DNA from: a virus
Reading direction: 5' to 3' (one strand)
DNA length: 54,916 nt
IMG/VR virus record: IMGVR_UViG_3300047462_000702
Span: 1 to 54,916 of that record
Positions 1-7,268 of the stretch are shown piece after piece. Numbering within the stretch: the first letter of the stretch is position 1; the number at the start of each line of letters is the position of its first letter. Position numbers and translations under genes: made by a program. The notes under the pieces were generated by a model. It saw only the letters and a list, made by a program, of their open reading frames with translations. It was not told the DNA's origin and made no database searches.

Positions 1-183
1 CGCGATGTCCAAGAGCGCGGCGGCGCGGCGCGCATCGTCGTAGAACATCTCGTAGAAGTCGCCCATGCGATAGAAGAGCAGCACCTCTGGATGCTGCGCC
101 TTGATGCGCAGGTACTGCTGCATCATCGGCACGTGTTTTTCTAGGTCCGGGATGGGGGTCACAGACGAGGGTGTGTCGTTCAA
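1..183 (-). CDS. mutS: MutS mismatch-repair protein, N-terminal fragment (host gene, partial)
   Basis: Read on the minus strand, this encodes a MutS-type N-terminus: [14 protein letters not shown], then the family signature [17 protein letters not shown], then RRAAALLDI at the window edge. MutS recognises DNA mismatches, and this is its N-terminal mismatch-binding domain. The gene continues left of the window. The frame stays open rightwards into the prophage. Possible starts are TTG at 183 and GTG at 162, neither with a clear Shine-Dalgarno, so the native start has probably been displaced to the far prophage end. Family assignment is strong; the start is uncertain. Confidence 0.88.
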   Translation of the reverse strand, partial: MNDTPSSVTPIPDLEKHVPMMQQYLRIKAQHPEVLLFYRMGDFYEMFYDDARRAAALLDIA

Positions 184-245
184 CGCAGTATGTATCTTTG
201 TGATTTTATTCAAGAAAGTGTCGATTATGGTAACAGAGGTCAAAT
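163..245. other. Candidate left prophage junction (attL region)
   Basis: This AT-richer stretch separates the host mutS reading frame from the integrase start at 246. An integrase next to a truncated host gene is the classic attL arrangement. The crossover core cannot be delimited without the other junction. On the minus strand there are loose promoter-like hexamers, such as TTGAAT and TACATA, that could drive mutS from the prophage side, but spacing is poor. Confidence 0.6.
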
Positions 246-1613
246 ATGAGCAACGATAAGTCAAACGAAAAGATCATGTCGGACGAAAATGTTTCCGACT
301 TTCTTGGAAAAAGGCTGGAAAAAACCGAGACCAAAGCTTGGCTCACCACCACATTTTCCAACGAGCGCGAGGCTTTGCGTTTGAAGGCAGAGCCAGGCAA
401 AAAGTACTCGGAGTACTATCACGAGCAAGATGGTTGGTTTGGGATTCGATGCATGGCGCCACTCAAGAAAGACGGCTCAATCCGTCGCACGTGGATTGTG
501 AGGCACCGAGACGCCGATAACAAAGATCAAAAGCCAGGTGTCGGGTTGGCGCGCGAGGGCACGTATGACGAGGCGCGGTTCAACGCGATGAAAGTCCGCC
601 GCGATGCTGATGCGCGCCGAGAGGTCGGTCTGCCGGCAGACCTTTGGTTTTCATCAGCGCTCAAGACCTACACGAAAGCTGGCGAACGCCGATGGTCAGC
701 GGCCACTATCAGGATGTACGCGAAAGCCGCCAAGAACCTCATACCACTCAGCAATATTCGGGTTACAAAAATGACTTCGGAAATGGTGGAGAAGCTTCGC
801 GATGAGCTCGAGATACGGGTTCAAACCCGAGCTGCGGGCTTTAAAAAGCGACGAGCCCACCGCGACGGAAAGGCCACGGCGCTAGAGGCGATGCGCGTTG
901 TGCGGGCCGTCTTTATCGATCTGATGAAGGAGGGCACTGTACAGTTCAATCCGACAGCTCGCATGGAACGACACGGCTACTTCAAACGGCGCGACGCGAA
1001 GGCGGATGCGATTCACCCGGACGATCTGCCCGCGGTGTGGAACTGGATGGAGAACAAGGCCATGCCCGAAGTGCGAGATTATCTACGAGTGGCATTGTTT
1101 TTGGCGTTTCGTCGCTCGCTGATGGCTGATTTGCGCTGGGACTTGGTAGACGTCAAACGCAAGTCGTACATGGTGCCAGCGGATGCCGAAGGGAATAAAG
1201 CCAAGCGGCCTTATTTACAACCTATTCCCGACTGGTTGTGGACAAATGTCTTCGAGAAGAGGCTCAACGATCCGAACCGTCATCCGATCTATGTGATACC
1301 GGCTCCGCGGTTCAACCCCAAGGCCAAGACACCAGCACTGCACTCGATCCGCGGGTCGCTGCTGGGTTTGAAGAAAAAGACGGGTGTGTCGGTGACAACC
1401 CACGGACTGCGGCGTTCGAGTGCTACCTTCATGGAAGCTGCGGTGAGTGAGGTGTATGCCGCGAGGCTGCTGTCTCACCGGCTGGATGCAACCGGTACAA
1501 AAGGGCAAAACACGCGGCAATACATCATCACCAAGGAAATGGATATGCGCACGGCGATGAACTTAATGGTCAAGTACGTGCTGGATAGAGTTCAAGAGAA
1601 AGCCCCGGAGTAA
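246..1613 (+). CDS. int: Phage integrase, tyrosine recombinase
   Basis: This site-specific recombinase of 455 residues would integrate and excise the prophage. The C-terminal catalytic domain shows an Arg in LAFRRS (about residue 290), the HGLRR box (H386, R389), a second His in LLSHR (H411) and the nucleophilic Tyr in NTRQY (Y426). The N-terminal ~250 residues match the usual arm-binding and core-binding regions of larger P4-type integrases. The ATG at 246 has AGAGGT six bases upstream. The stop codon lies in the loop of a terminator hairpin. It is transcribed divergently from mutS. No recognisable excisionase sits beside it. The CTAYAC motif found before most phage genes is absent here, which suggests separate control. 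Confidence 0.93.
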   Translation: MSNDKSNEKIMSDENVSDFLGKRLEKTETKAWLTTTFSNEREALRLKAEPGKKYSEYYHEQDGWFGIRCMAPLKKDGSIRRTWIVRHRDADNKDQKPGVGLAREGTYDEARFNAMKVRRDADARREVGLPADLWFSSALKTYTKAGERRWSAATIRMYAKAAKNLIPLSNIRVTKMTSEMVEKLRDELEIRVQTRAAGFKKRRAHRDGKATALEAMRVVRAVFIDLMKEGTVQFNPTARMERHGYFKRRDAKADAIHPDDLPAVWNWMENKAMPEVRDYLRVALFLAFRRSLMADLRWDLVDVKRKSYMVPADAEGNKAKRPYLQPIPDWLWTNVFEKRLNDPNRHPIYVIPAPRFNPKAKTPALHSIRGSLLGLKKKTGVSVTTHGLRRSSATFMEAAVSEVYAARLLSHRLDATGTKGQNTRQYIITKEMDMRTAMNLMVKYVLDRVQEKAPE

Positions 1614-1627
1614 TCCGGGGCCTTTTT
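1602..1627 (+). terminator. Rho-independent terminator of integrase
   Basis: An 8-bp perfect stem, GCCCCGGA/TCCGGGGC, has loop GTAA and is followed by CTTTTT. The integrase stop codon TAA (1611-1613) forms part of the loop. Confidence 0.9.
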
Positions 1628-1922
1628 ATGATTGAATTTCAGCCAAAACATCATCACCTACACGCGTGAGCTTCACCAGGCCGTAGCTTTTCAGGGTGAC
1701 CAACTGACGTGCGATCGTCGGTAGGCGCGTGCCGAAACGTTGCCGAAGCTCCGTGTAGGTGGCGGGCGCTTCTTTCAGTGCGTCCAGTAGATAACGTCCT
1801 TCCGCTGCAGCAGACGCTCGTGTGACCACGCGGCTCGGCGGTGAAGGCTTGCGTTCACCTCGCGCAACAGCACGCATTTCCTCTCGCAACTCACTCAGAT
1901 TTTTCGGCGGTATCTTTTTCAC
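1626..1922 (-). CDS. Small winged-helix DNA-binding protein
   Basis: The 98-residue product has a C-terminal helix-turn-helix pattern: ATYTELRQRFGTRLPTIAR, then VTLKSYGLVKLT, resembling ArsR/MarR-type winged helices. A basic N-terminus (MKKIPPKN, GERKPSPPSR) precedes it. I choose the GTG at 1922 because GGAGGG lies five bases upstream and because the longer open frame to 1997 would cross a terminator and a promoter motif. It converges on the integrase terminator. It could be a regulator of lysogeny or excision; nothing in the sequence proves this. Confidence 0.65.
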   Translation of the reverse strand: MKKIPPKNLSELREEMRAVARGERKPSPPSRVVTRASAAAEGRYLLDALKEAPATYTELRQRFGTRLPTIARQLVTLKSYGLVKLTRVGDDVLAEIQS

Positions 1923-1949
1923 GGTGCCCTCCACGGCAAAATAGCCGTA

Positions 1950-1959
1950 CCGTGTGTAG
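1950..1959 (-). promoter_or_regulatory. CTAYAC-type promoter/operator motif, partial
   Basis: The minus strand reads CTACACACGG, identical to the 3' half of the two palindromic sites at 9233 and 10891. It lies 28 bases upstream of the start at 1922. Confidence 0.5.
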
Positions 1960-1960
1960 A

Positions 1961-1986
1961 GAAAAGCCCTGGAGTAACCCAGGGCT
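1961..1986 (-). terminator. Rho-independent terminator of the 1994-2438 genes
   Basis: On the minus strand the stem AGCCCTGG/CCAGGGCT is followed by TTTTC. It closely resembles the integrase terminator at 1602-1621, differing at a few paired positions. Confidence 0.8.
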
Positions 1987-1993
1987 AAATGGT

Positions 1994-2203
1994 TCATCGT
2001 TTTAGTTTGCGGCGCTGCCGGTACTCATCGAGGTCGAATACCTGGGCTGGCTTCAGCCTTGGCGCTTCCGGATACATCAGGTTTTCCTGCCACTTTCTGA
2101 CCTCGAGCATCACGCTGCGAGTCTTCGCTGATAGGTCGTACCACTCGGGTGTTGACTCTGCCAGCTCCTGGATCAGCTCACTGTCTGGCGTTCTCTTATG
2201 CAT
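1994..2203 (-). CDS. Hypothetical protein, small, basic C-terminus
   Basis: The product has 69 residues, starts MHKRTPDSELIQELAES and ends in DLDEYRQRRKLKR. I recognise no family. The start ATG (2203) overlaps the stop codon region of the upstream gene, so the two are probably translationally coupled. A terminator follows directly. Confidence 0.65.
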   Translation of the reverse strand: MHKRTPDSELIQELAESTPEWYDLSAKTRSVMLEVRKWQENLMYPEAPRLKPAQVFDLDEYRQRRKLKR

Positions 2204-2438
2204 GAGGACGCTTGAGGTTCGAGATAGATACCACCAGCAGAAGCATTTGCACCGATGAAATATTCGCTCGGAGAAGCTCAAGCGCCTCCATTGCGTTTGC
2301 GGTCTCCATTGCGAGCGGCAGCGTTATCTTGTCGACCGCGTCCCTTGTTTGCATCGCCCCTTCGAGCGCGCGCTGAACCAGGTACGCGGTCTGCGTCCGG
2401 CTCGTTATGATCTCGTCCTGTTGCTGTGCTGTGGGCAT
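2196..2438 (-). CDS. Hypothetical helical protein
   Basis: An 80-residue, mostly helical protein (MPTAQQQDEIITS..., ANAMEALELLRANIS). AGGAGA precedes the ATG by seven bases, and GC-rich third positions support this frame. A second frame with its own good Shine-Dalgarno (AAGAGG) starts at 2500 with MRVRTPPRDAVLEALIGDL and overlaps it out of frame. That may be an overlapping gene or a longer N-terminus reached by frameshift. A CTAYAC motif lies upstream at 2531-2544. Confidence 0.6.
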   Translation of the reverse strand: MPTAQQQDEIITSRTQTAYLVQRALEGAMQTRDAVDKITLPLAMETANAMEALELLRANISSVQMLLLVVSISNLKRPHA

Positions 2439-2530
2439 CTACCAGGTCTCCTATTAGGGCCTCGAGGACTGCATCCCTCGGCGGAGTTCTAACTCTCATA
2501 TGGCCTCTTGTGTTAATGGAATCGACAGCT

Positions 2531-2544
2531 GGTATAGCAACAGG
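2531..2544 (-). promoter_or_regulatory. CTAYAC-type promoter/operator motif
   Basis: The minus strand reads CCTGTTGCTATACC, near-identical to the sites at 13734 and 15109. It lies 31 bases upstream of the alternative ATG at 2500 and 93 bases upstream of the gene starting at 2438. It also lies upstream of the endonuclease gene on the opposite strand. Confidence 0.6.
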
Positions 2545-2638
2545 GCCCGGAATATTCGGAGCGCCCGAGTCCCGAAGGGGGTTCCACGCTTCACCAACAA
2601 CCGTGTTATCCTTCCGAAAACTCATACCCCGGCCAGCG

Positions 2639-3226
2639 ATGACCCTCGACCTGCTACCTCCGTTCATACGCAGCAACTACGAGGTGCATGAATGGAAGCA
2701 CGCGTGCGCGATTCTTCAGGCCGACTTCCCTGATGAGTGGACTGACGTCCTGCAGACTCTCAAGGCTTTCCGCTTCAAGCGCAGCTGGATCAATATTGGC
2801 GGCGGCCGCAAGAGCAAAGTGTCCGAGGCGATCGACACGGCGCTCTACGCCCGGGGGTGGGCCGAGAAGCACTTCGATACCGAGATTGTGGTGGACCAGG
2901 AGCGCCTGGCATCCCCCACCCACAGTGTGGACTGCTTTAAGAATCGGGTGGCGCTCGAGATCGAGTGGAACAACAAGGACCCGTTCTTCAGCCGGGACTT
3001 GACGAACTTCCGACTTCTGTTCGAGCTTCGGGCGGTGAGCGTTGGTATAATAATCACGCGCTGCGATGACCTGCAGGACATTTTCGACAGTCTCGACCGG
3101 GGAAAGAGCTACGGCTCATCAACTACTCATATGAGCAAACTTCTACCGAAAGTAGCTGGCGGCGGAAGCGGGGGATGCCCGCTTCTAGTCTTCGGCATTT
3201 CAAAATCACTCTATGTCGAGGACTAA
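2639..3226 (+). CDS. BglII-like restriction endonuclease
   Basis: The product has 195 residues. The conserved stretch is NYEVHEWKHACAIL near the N-terminus, then THSVDCFKNRVALEIEWNNK, where Asp followed by Glu-Ile-Glu fits the D...ExE/Q active site of the BglII family within a PD-(D/E)XK-like fold. This is followed by DPFFSRDLTNFRLLF. I choose the ATG at 2639 because family members begin just before the EVHEWKHA segment; no strong Shine-Dalgarno is visible. The gene overlaps the next, an adenine methyltransferase, by 14 bases, which makes a type II restriction-modification pair likely. The recognition site cannot be read from sequence. Confidence 0.75.
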   Translation: MTLDLLPPFIRSNYEVHEWKHACAILQADFPDEWTDVLQTLKAFRFKRSWINIGGGRKSKVSEAIDTALYARGWAEKHFDTEIVVDQERLASPTHSVDCFKNRVALEIEWNNKDPFFSRDLTNFRLLFELRAVSVGIIITRCDDLQDIFDSLDRGKSYGSSTTHMSKLLPKVAGGGSGGCPLLVFGISKSLYVED

Positions 3227-3863
3227 CCCCGTAATGCTGACCGCTGCATCTGAACTACTCGCCGGCGCCGGCCGCACCAAGTTCCAAACGATCTTGGCCG
3301 ATCCGCCCTGGCAGTTTCAAAACCGCACCGGAAAGGTCGCACCGGAGCACCGCAGGCTGTCGCGCTACGGCACGATGAAGCTACCGGAGATCATGGCGCT
3401 CCCGGTCAGCAAGATCGCGGCCGACACGGCGCACCTGTACCTGTGGATCCCCAACGCGCTGCTCCCGGACGGGCTCGAGGTCATGAAGGCTTGGGGGTTT
3501 CAATACAAGTCGAACATCGTCTGGCACAAGGTGCGCAAAGACGGGGGCCCTGATGGGCGCGGAGTGGGCTTCTATTTCCGCAATACGACCGAACTGGTGT
3601 TATTCGGAGTGCGCGGCAAGAACGCCCGCACCCTGGCGCCCGGCCGGCGGCAGGTCAACTTCCTCGCAACGCGGAAGCGTGAGCATTCACGCAAGCCTGA
3701 CGAGCTCTTCGACATCATCGAGTCGTGCAGCCCCGGGCCGAGGCTGGAGATGTTCGCACGCGGGCCGCGCAAGGGTTGGAAAGTGTGGGGTAATCAGTCG
3801 GAGTCCTACTACCCCACATGGGACACGTACGCCAATCACTCTCAGGCCGAGGTTGTGGCCTAA
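3213..3863 (+). CDS. MT-A70 family adenine DNA methyltransferase
   Basis: The product has 216 residues. The catalytic DPPW motif is in ILADPPWQF near residue 30. Downstream, HLYLWIPNALLPDGLEVM, FQYKSNIVWHK and EHSRKPDELFDIIES are all typical of the MT-A70 class that methylates adenine N6. An alternative ATG at 3234 lies just beyond the endonuclease stop and may be used by reinitiation. As the partner of the BglII-like gene it would protect the lysogen's own DNA. Orphan MT-A70 methyltransferases are also common in phages, so the pairing is inferred from position. Confidence 0.85.
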   Translation: MSRTNPVMLTAASELLAGAGRTKFQTILADPPWQFQNRTGKVAPEHRRLSRYGTMKLPEIMALPVSKIAADTAHLYLWIPNALLPDGLEVMKAWGFQYKSNIVWHKVRKDGGPDGRGVGFYFRNTTELVLFGVRGKNARTLAPGRRQVNFLATRKREHSRKPDELFDIIESCSPGPRLEMFARGPRKGWKVWGNQSESYYPTWDTYANHSQAEVVA

Positions 3864-4207
3864 GACTTCTTTAGAGCGCCACCCAACCCAATCGGACACG
3901 GAGACACCTTGCATCCGTCGCAGTACCGGAAAGGAGCGGCGTGCGGGCAGTCTGTGAACTTGACAGCCTTGCGCTCCTCCTGCTCCTGCAGCATTCGCTT
4001 GAGTGTCTCATTGGCCTCGGGGCATTCGAGCTCAAAGCCGCCGATCACAGCGCCTCGGCACACCTGGTTTGGTGTTTCGAGCGCGCCGAGCTCAACAGCC
4101 AGGCGCAACGAGACAGTCAGCTTCACGTCGTGGGCGGCGAGCCCCACGACGTTTAGCGCTTTGTAGAGTTGCCAGAGTGCATCGGTCACGGGGGTGATGT
4201 CGGTCAT
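3860..4207 (-). CDS. Hypothetical protein with C-terminal cysteine cluster
   Basis: A 115-residue protein. Its C-terminal third carries a Cys/His pattern, CPHAAPFRYCDGCKVSPC, that could bind zinc. It ends convergently with the methyltransferase, the two stops overlapping by four bases. Its ATG overlaps the stop of the upstream gene. Function unknown. Confidence 0.7.
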   Translation of the reverse strand: MTDITPVTDALWQLYKALNVVGLAAHDVKLTVSLRLAVELGALETPNQVCRGAVIGGFELECPEANETLKRMLQEQEERKAVKFTDCPHAAPFRYCDGCKVSPCPIGLGGALKKS

Positions 4208-4761
4208 GCAGTCTCCTTGAGCTCACCGAGCTCGCTTCTAGCCACGATGTAGCCAGGCATTAGAAAATAGTGTTGTCGAGAGATTTGGCCTCGAAGGATC
4301 GGCAGGGCCCTGGCCTGGCTTATATCCGATGCACGCCCGATGACCTTGCCGGTGGCGGCGTCAATGGCATCGAGCGCTACATACCGCTTGCGGGTCTTCG
4401 GATCCACGATCTCGGACTCCGCGGCGAACGCGGGGCGCTTGACGTTGTGGCGCAGCATGTACCACTCATCCGCCGTTGCGATGTCGTTCACCGAGCAGTG
4501 CACCCAGCCGTGATGCGTGTAGACCGGCGTCTGCCAGCCCACAGGCCCGCGAGTCGGGCTGAACCAGTTGGGCTTCTCGGACTCGATGCGTGTGAAGCCG
4601 CGGACCTCGTAATGATTGAAGCGGCCGATCTTCACGGTGAGGTGGCGGGTGCCCTCGGCCAGATCCTTGTATGCCAGAGAGCGGTCTTTGTCTGAGAGAC
4701 TCGCAAGCACGAGCGCCAGAAGATCTGGCGCTGTGCGGACGTAGCGGCTGAACTCGCTCAT
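4204..4761 (-). CDS. Hypothetical protein
   Basis: A 185-residue protein starting MSEFSRYVRTAPDLLAL. The ATG at 4761 overlaps the stop of the preceding gene (ATGA), so I prefer it to longer readings. It has an aromatic-rich middle (GWQTPVYTHHGWVHCSVND) and a C-terminal segment on a lysine-arginine-tyrosine background (PKTRKRYVALDAIDAATG). I do not recognise a family. It is part of a coupled run of minus-strand genes from 5123 to 3860. Confidence 0.65.
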   Translation of the reverse strand: MSEFSRYVRTAPDLLALVLASLSDKDRSLAYKDLAEGTRHLTVKIGRFNHYEVRGFTRIESEKPNWFSPTRGPVGWQTPVYTHHGWVHCSVNDIATADEWYMLRHNVKRPAFAAESEIVDPKTRKRYVALDAIDAATGKVIGRASDISQARALPILRGQISRQHYFLMPGYIVARSELGELKETA

Positions 4762-5123
4762 GACTTGGCCTTGCAAGCCCGGTCCTGCAGGAACTCGATG
4801 TGGGCTTTGGCGATCTCCTCGGCCTCGTCCACATTGCTGCGGATGACCTCGAAGGTGGCAACCTTTTCGGACCGGTACGTCTCGTAGTACTGATGCCGAT
4901 AAACTTCGATCTTCCTGCACTCCTCATCGAACTCGTAAACGAACTCGACGCGATCGCGCGGTTTGGTTTCGATCTTCAAAACCTCGAGCTGGTGATCCCT
5001 ATTTAACGCGTCGACGATAGCCTGAGCGTTCGCCTCCGAATAGCAGGCGGCAATGTCAACGCCGTTCTTCCACACTTCCCAGGTTTTTAGCCCCAGGTAG
5101 TAAACCGTGTATTTGTCTCCCAT
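4758..5123 (-). CDS. Hypothetical protein
   Basis: A 121-residue protein starting MGDKYTVYYLGLKTWEVW. AGGGAGAT precedes the ATG at 5123, and a CTAYAC promoter motif lies about 43 bases upstream, so this is the first gene of an operon running to 3860. The C-terminal half is acidic and helical (SNVDEAEEIAKAHIEFLQD). Family unknown. Confidence 0.7.
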   Translation of the reverse strand: MGDKYTVYYLGLKTWEVWKNGVDIAACYSEANAQAIVDALNRDHQLEVLKIETKPRDRVEFVYEFDEECRKIEVYRHQYYETYRSEKVATFEVIRSNVDEAEEIAKAHIEFLQDRACKAKS

Positions 5124-5165
5124 GTGAATCTCCCTAGTTGCACACTCCAAAATGTAAATGTGCGA

Positions 5166-5181
5166 CCGGTATAGTCACCGG
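5166..5181 (-). promoter_or_regulatory. CTAYAC-type promoter/operator, palindromic flanks
   Basis: The minus strand reads CCGGTGACTATACCGG: CCGGT/ACCGG arms around the core. It overlaps the 3' end of the gene at 5175-5486 and lies 43 bases upstream of the start at 5123. Confidence 0.65.
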
Positions 5182-5486
5182 GTAGAAATCAGCCGCTTAA
5201 GATCCAGCTTTGTGGCAGCGAAAACTTTTTTGGTGGCATTTTTGGTCCGGCGCCCAGGAGTGCGCGGCCAGTCAACCGCGATGCGCTCGAAAGTTTCTCG
5301 CATCTTGGCGCGTGCTTTGACGTGCGCCGGTGATAACCCAGCCTGGGCACACAGAGCCACGAGCTCGCGGAACTGTGCGTCATCGAGGAGGAAGTTGGTA
5401 CGGTAGGGTTTCCAGGCGCCAATCATGACGTAGTCGCTCATGTTGAGCGGTCGGCCCAGCGTGGGACGCTTAAGCGGTTTAGCCAC
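5175..5486 (-). CDS. Hypothetical basic protein
   Basis: A 103-residue protein with a GTG start preceded by GGAG. The C-terminus is basic (RRTKNATKKVFAATKLDLKR), which suggests nucleic-acid contact. The start overlaps the stop of the small membrane protein at 5479-5601. Family unknown. Confidence 0.65.
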   Translation of the reverse strand: MAKPLKRPTLGRPLNMSDYVMIGAWKPYRTNFLLDDAQFRELVALCAQAGLSPAHVKARAKMRETFERIAVDWPRTPGRRTKNATKKVFAATKLDLKRLISTR

Positions 5487-5601
5487 GGAGGAGTCTCCAA
5501 AGGCAGGGCAGCGCCCACACCCAGAAGAGTGTGAGCGCCGTTGCCACGTAGCCGAACGGTGAGACGAGGTAGAGCACGGTGGCGACCGTGAGGGATCTCA
5601 C
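5479..5601 (-). CDS. Very small membrane protein
   Basis: A 40-residue reading frame with a GTG start that overlaps the upstream stop (GTGA) and a stop that overlaps the next start. Almost the whole product is hydrophobic: TVATVLYLVSPFGYVATALT, then LFWVWALPCLW, ending RLLRG. This predicts one or two membrane segments with a positive C-terminus. Double translational coupling and filling of an otherwise empty gap support it. Function unknown. Confidence 0.55.
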   Translation of the reverse strand: MRSLTVATVLYLVSPFGYVATALTLFWVWALPCLWRLLRG

Positions 5602-5933
5602 TTGCTGAACGCCGCGCGCACTGCGGCGTACACCTTGTCTGCCTGAGCCTGGGCCCACTCCTCGACCTGGCGTTTCACATCCTCGAAGGAATCACCCTCG
5701 AAGTAGGCTTCGGCCAGTCCCTCGTCCGCGTAGCCGTCCCTTTCAGCGCCGTTCTGGATCCACAGTGCGACGTGTGCGCAGGGCTTCATCAGGCCTGTAT
5801 CAATCCATTCGCCGTTATCGAGAGGGGTCCATCCTGGGCGCGAGGGCTTGTACCGGGTCGAAACCACCAGCAGATTGCCGTCGTAATTCTTCCTCCCCGC
5901 GGGGGCGTCAGTCCACGAAATGTCGAGCTTCAT
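5598..5933 (-). CDS. Hypothetical protein
   Basis: A 111-residue protein starting MKLDISWTDAPAGRKNYDG. Its N-terminal half looks like a beta sheet (NLLVVSTRYKPSR, HVALWIQNG) and its C-terminal half is helical and acidic (FEDVKRQVEEWAQAQADKV). The ATG overlaps the preceding stop. Family not recognised. Confidence 0.65.
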   Translation of the reverse strand: MKLDISWTDAPAGRKNYDGNLLVVSTRYKPSRPGWTPLDNGEWIDTGLMKPCAHVALWIQNGAERDGYADEGLAEAYFEGDSFEDVKRQVEEWAQAQADKVYAAVRAAFSK

Positions 5934-6049
5934 GACCGCACCGTCTGCCCGATTCGTGCATACCGACGCGCATACCGCTTGCGACGGATATCCTTACGAG
6001 CGAGTGCTGCGGGTGTGAGCTTTGCATCTCTGTTGCGCTTGCTTCTCAT
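5930..6049 (-). CDS. Very small arginine-rich protein
   Basis: A 39-residue frame, MRSKRNRDAKLTPAALAR then KDIRRKRYARRYARIG, with about 12 Arg/Lys. Its start overlaps the stop of the methionine aminopeptidase gene (ATGA) and its stop overlaps the start of the next gene. The coupling on both sides makes it likely to be translated. The charge suggests binding to nucleic acid or the ribosome; that is a guess. Confidence 0.55.
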   Translation of the reverse strand: MRSKRNRDAKLTPAALARKDIRRKRYARRYARIGQTVRS

Positions 6050-6993
6050 GTCAGCACCTCCACACCCGTCTCCGTGACCAACACCGTGTGCTCCCACTGC
6101 GCCGACAGACGGTAGGCGGATCCACGAGGCACCACCGTCCAGCCGTCACTGAGCAGGCGCGCGTTCAGCACGCCCTTACCCTGCACCAGCACGGGCTCTA
6201 CGGTCAGAGTCATGCCGGGCTCGAGCACCGGGCCGTAGTCCTCCGCCACTGCAATGTGTGCAACGGTCGGATGGTCGTGGAACACACGCCCGATGCCGTG
6301 GCCGGCGAACATGGGAGCGACACTAAACGGGGTCTTGGCCACGTACTTGCTGATGGCGATCCCGATGGCGCCAACGTGCACACCGGGACGCACAGCGGCA
6401 ATACCAGCAAACATCGCCGCCCGTGTGTGGTAGCTCAACGCCTCCAGGTCCGCGCGCGGCGCCGGGGAGAGGATGAAGGTGCGCGAAGAGTCTCCGTGCC
6501 AGCCGTCCACCAGCACCGTCACGTCCACGTTCACGATGTCGCCGCGTCGGAAGTGCTTGTCGGTGGGCACACCGTGCACCAGGATGTGGTTGGTTGAGAT
6601 GCAGACCGCGTGCTTGTAGCCGCGATAACCTTTGCACGCCGATGTGCCACCGTTGGCGATCGTGAACTCGTCCGCCAGCTTGTCGAGCTGCAGGCCCGTC
6701 ATGCCGGGCTCGATGATCGACTCGATGTAGTCGAGCAAGCGGTGCGCGAGGCGCCCAGCTGCGCGCATAGCGTCGATCTCTTCGGGTGTTGTGCAGCGTG
6801 CAACCTTCTGTGGCGCCGGCGGTGCCACTTCAGGTGCAGTGCCGAGTGCTTCTCGGACGCCAACTGCTACGGCAGGATTGAAGGACGCTCGAAGCGGTAC
6901 GCCGTTTTGTATGTCCGAAACATCTGCTTCGGAAGCCCCGAACAGAGGGATCGACCTTGCTGCAGTGTTTGACGCATCTTGTGTGTTTTCCAT
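6046..6993 (-). CDS. map: Methionine aminopeptidase, type I, with N-terminal extension
   Basis: The 315-residue product would remove the initiator methionine from nascent proteins. All five metal ligands are present: D157 (NVDVTV), D168 (HGDSS), H232 (GHGIG), E266 (TVEPVL) and E301 (WEHTV). The substrate His (H140, LVHGVP) is also present, so it should be active. Residues 1-65 are an extension absent from the minimal bacterial enzyme. GGGAGAT precedes the ATG, and a CTAYAC promoter motif lies 46 bases upstream. The phage also encodes a peptide deformylase and an initiator-like tRNA-Met, which suggests a coordinated role in N-terminal processing. Confidence 0.92.
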   Translation of the reverse strand: MENTQDASNTAARSIPLFGASEADVSDIQNGVPLRASFNPAVAVGVREALGTAPEVAPPAPQKVARCTTPEEIDAMRAAGRLAHRLLDYIESIIEPGMTGLQLDKLADEFTIANGGTSACKGYRGYKHAVCISTNHILVHGVPTDKHFRRGDIVNVDVTVLVDGWHGDSSRTFILSPAPRADLEALSYHTRAAMFAGIAAVRPGVHVGAIGIAISKYVAKTPFSVAPMFAGHGIGRVFHDHPTVAHIAVAEDYGPVLEPGMTLTVEPVLVQGKGVLNARLLSDGWTVVPRGSAYRLSAQWEHTVLVTETGVEVLT

Positions 6994-7012
6994 GAATCAT
7001 CTCCCAATGACC

Positions 7013-7050
7013 GTCTCGCAACGCGCGAGACTTGCCGCGTGTAGTCACTG
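7013..7050 (-). promoter_or_regulatory. CTAYAC motif plus adjacent inverted repeat upstream of map
   Basis: The minus strand has CAGTGACTACAC at 7050-7039, followed by an inverted repeat GTCTCGC/GCGAGAC (7025-7031 and 7013-7019) with a 5-base loop. The repeat lies between the motif and the ribosome-binding site, so it would be a 5' hairpin of the mRNA or an operator at the transcription start. Confidence 0.6.
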
Positions 7051-7083
7051 GGATTAAAAATACGGAAGGGCCTGTTATCAGAC

Positions 7084-7146
7084 CCTGTATGCATACCCCG
7101 TTACCTTGGGGGTCTACGGGCAATGTATACAGGCTCTGCATACAGG
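7084..7146. promoter_or_regulatory. Operator-like repeat cluster
   Basis: Three related elements lie in the gap upstream of the map promoter: CCTGTATGCA (7084-7093), ATGTATACAGG, and TGCATACAGG (7137-7146), the last being the exact reverse complement of the first. Consensus is about CTGTATRCAG. The rest of 7044-7268 shows no gene. Confidence 0.45.
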
Positions 7147-7268
7147 CGCCCTCACAGCATTCACCGTAAAACACAGCACCAAATCGCTCTCGCGTCTTTC
7201 GAATATCCGACACCTAAAACGGCGATTTTGCGGATAGAGGCCGTCTGAAAAGTGTGCCGGTAAAAAAG

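Noticed and set aside
1923-1997. N-terminal extension of the winged-helix protein to 1997
   Set aside because: The extension would read through a terminator hairpin and a promoter motif; the GTG at 1922 has a good ribosome-binding site.
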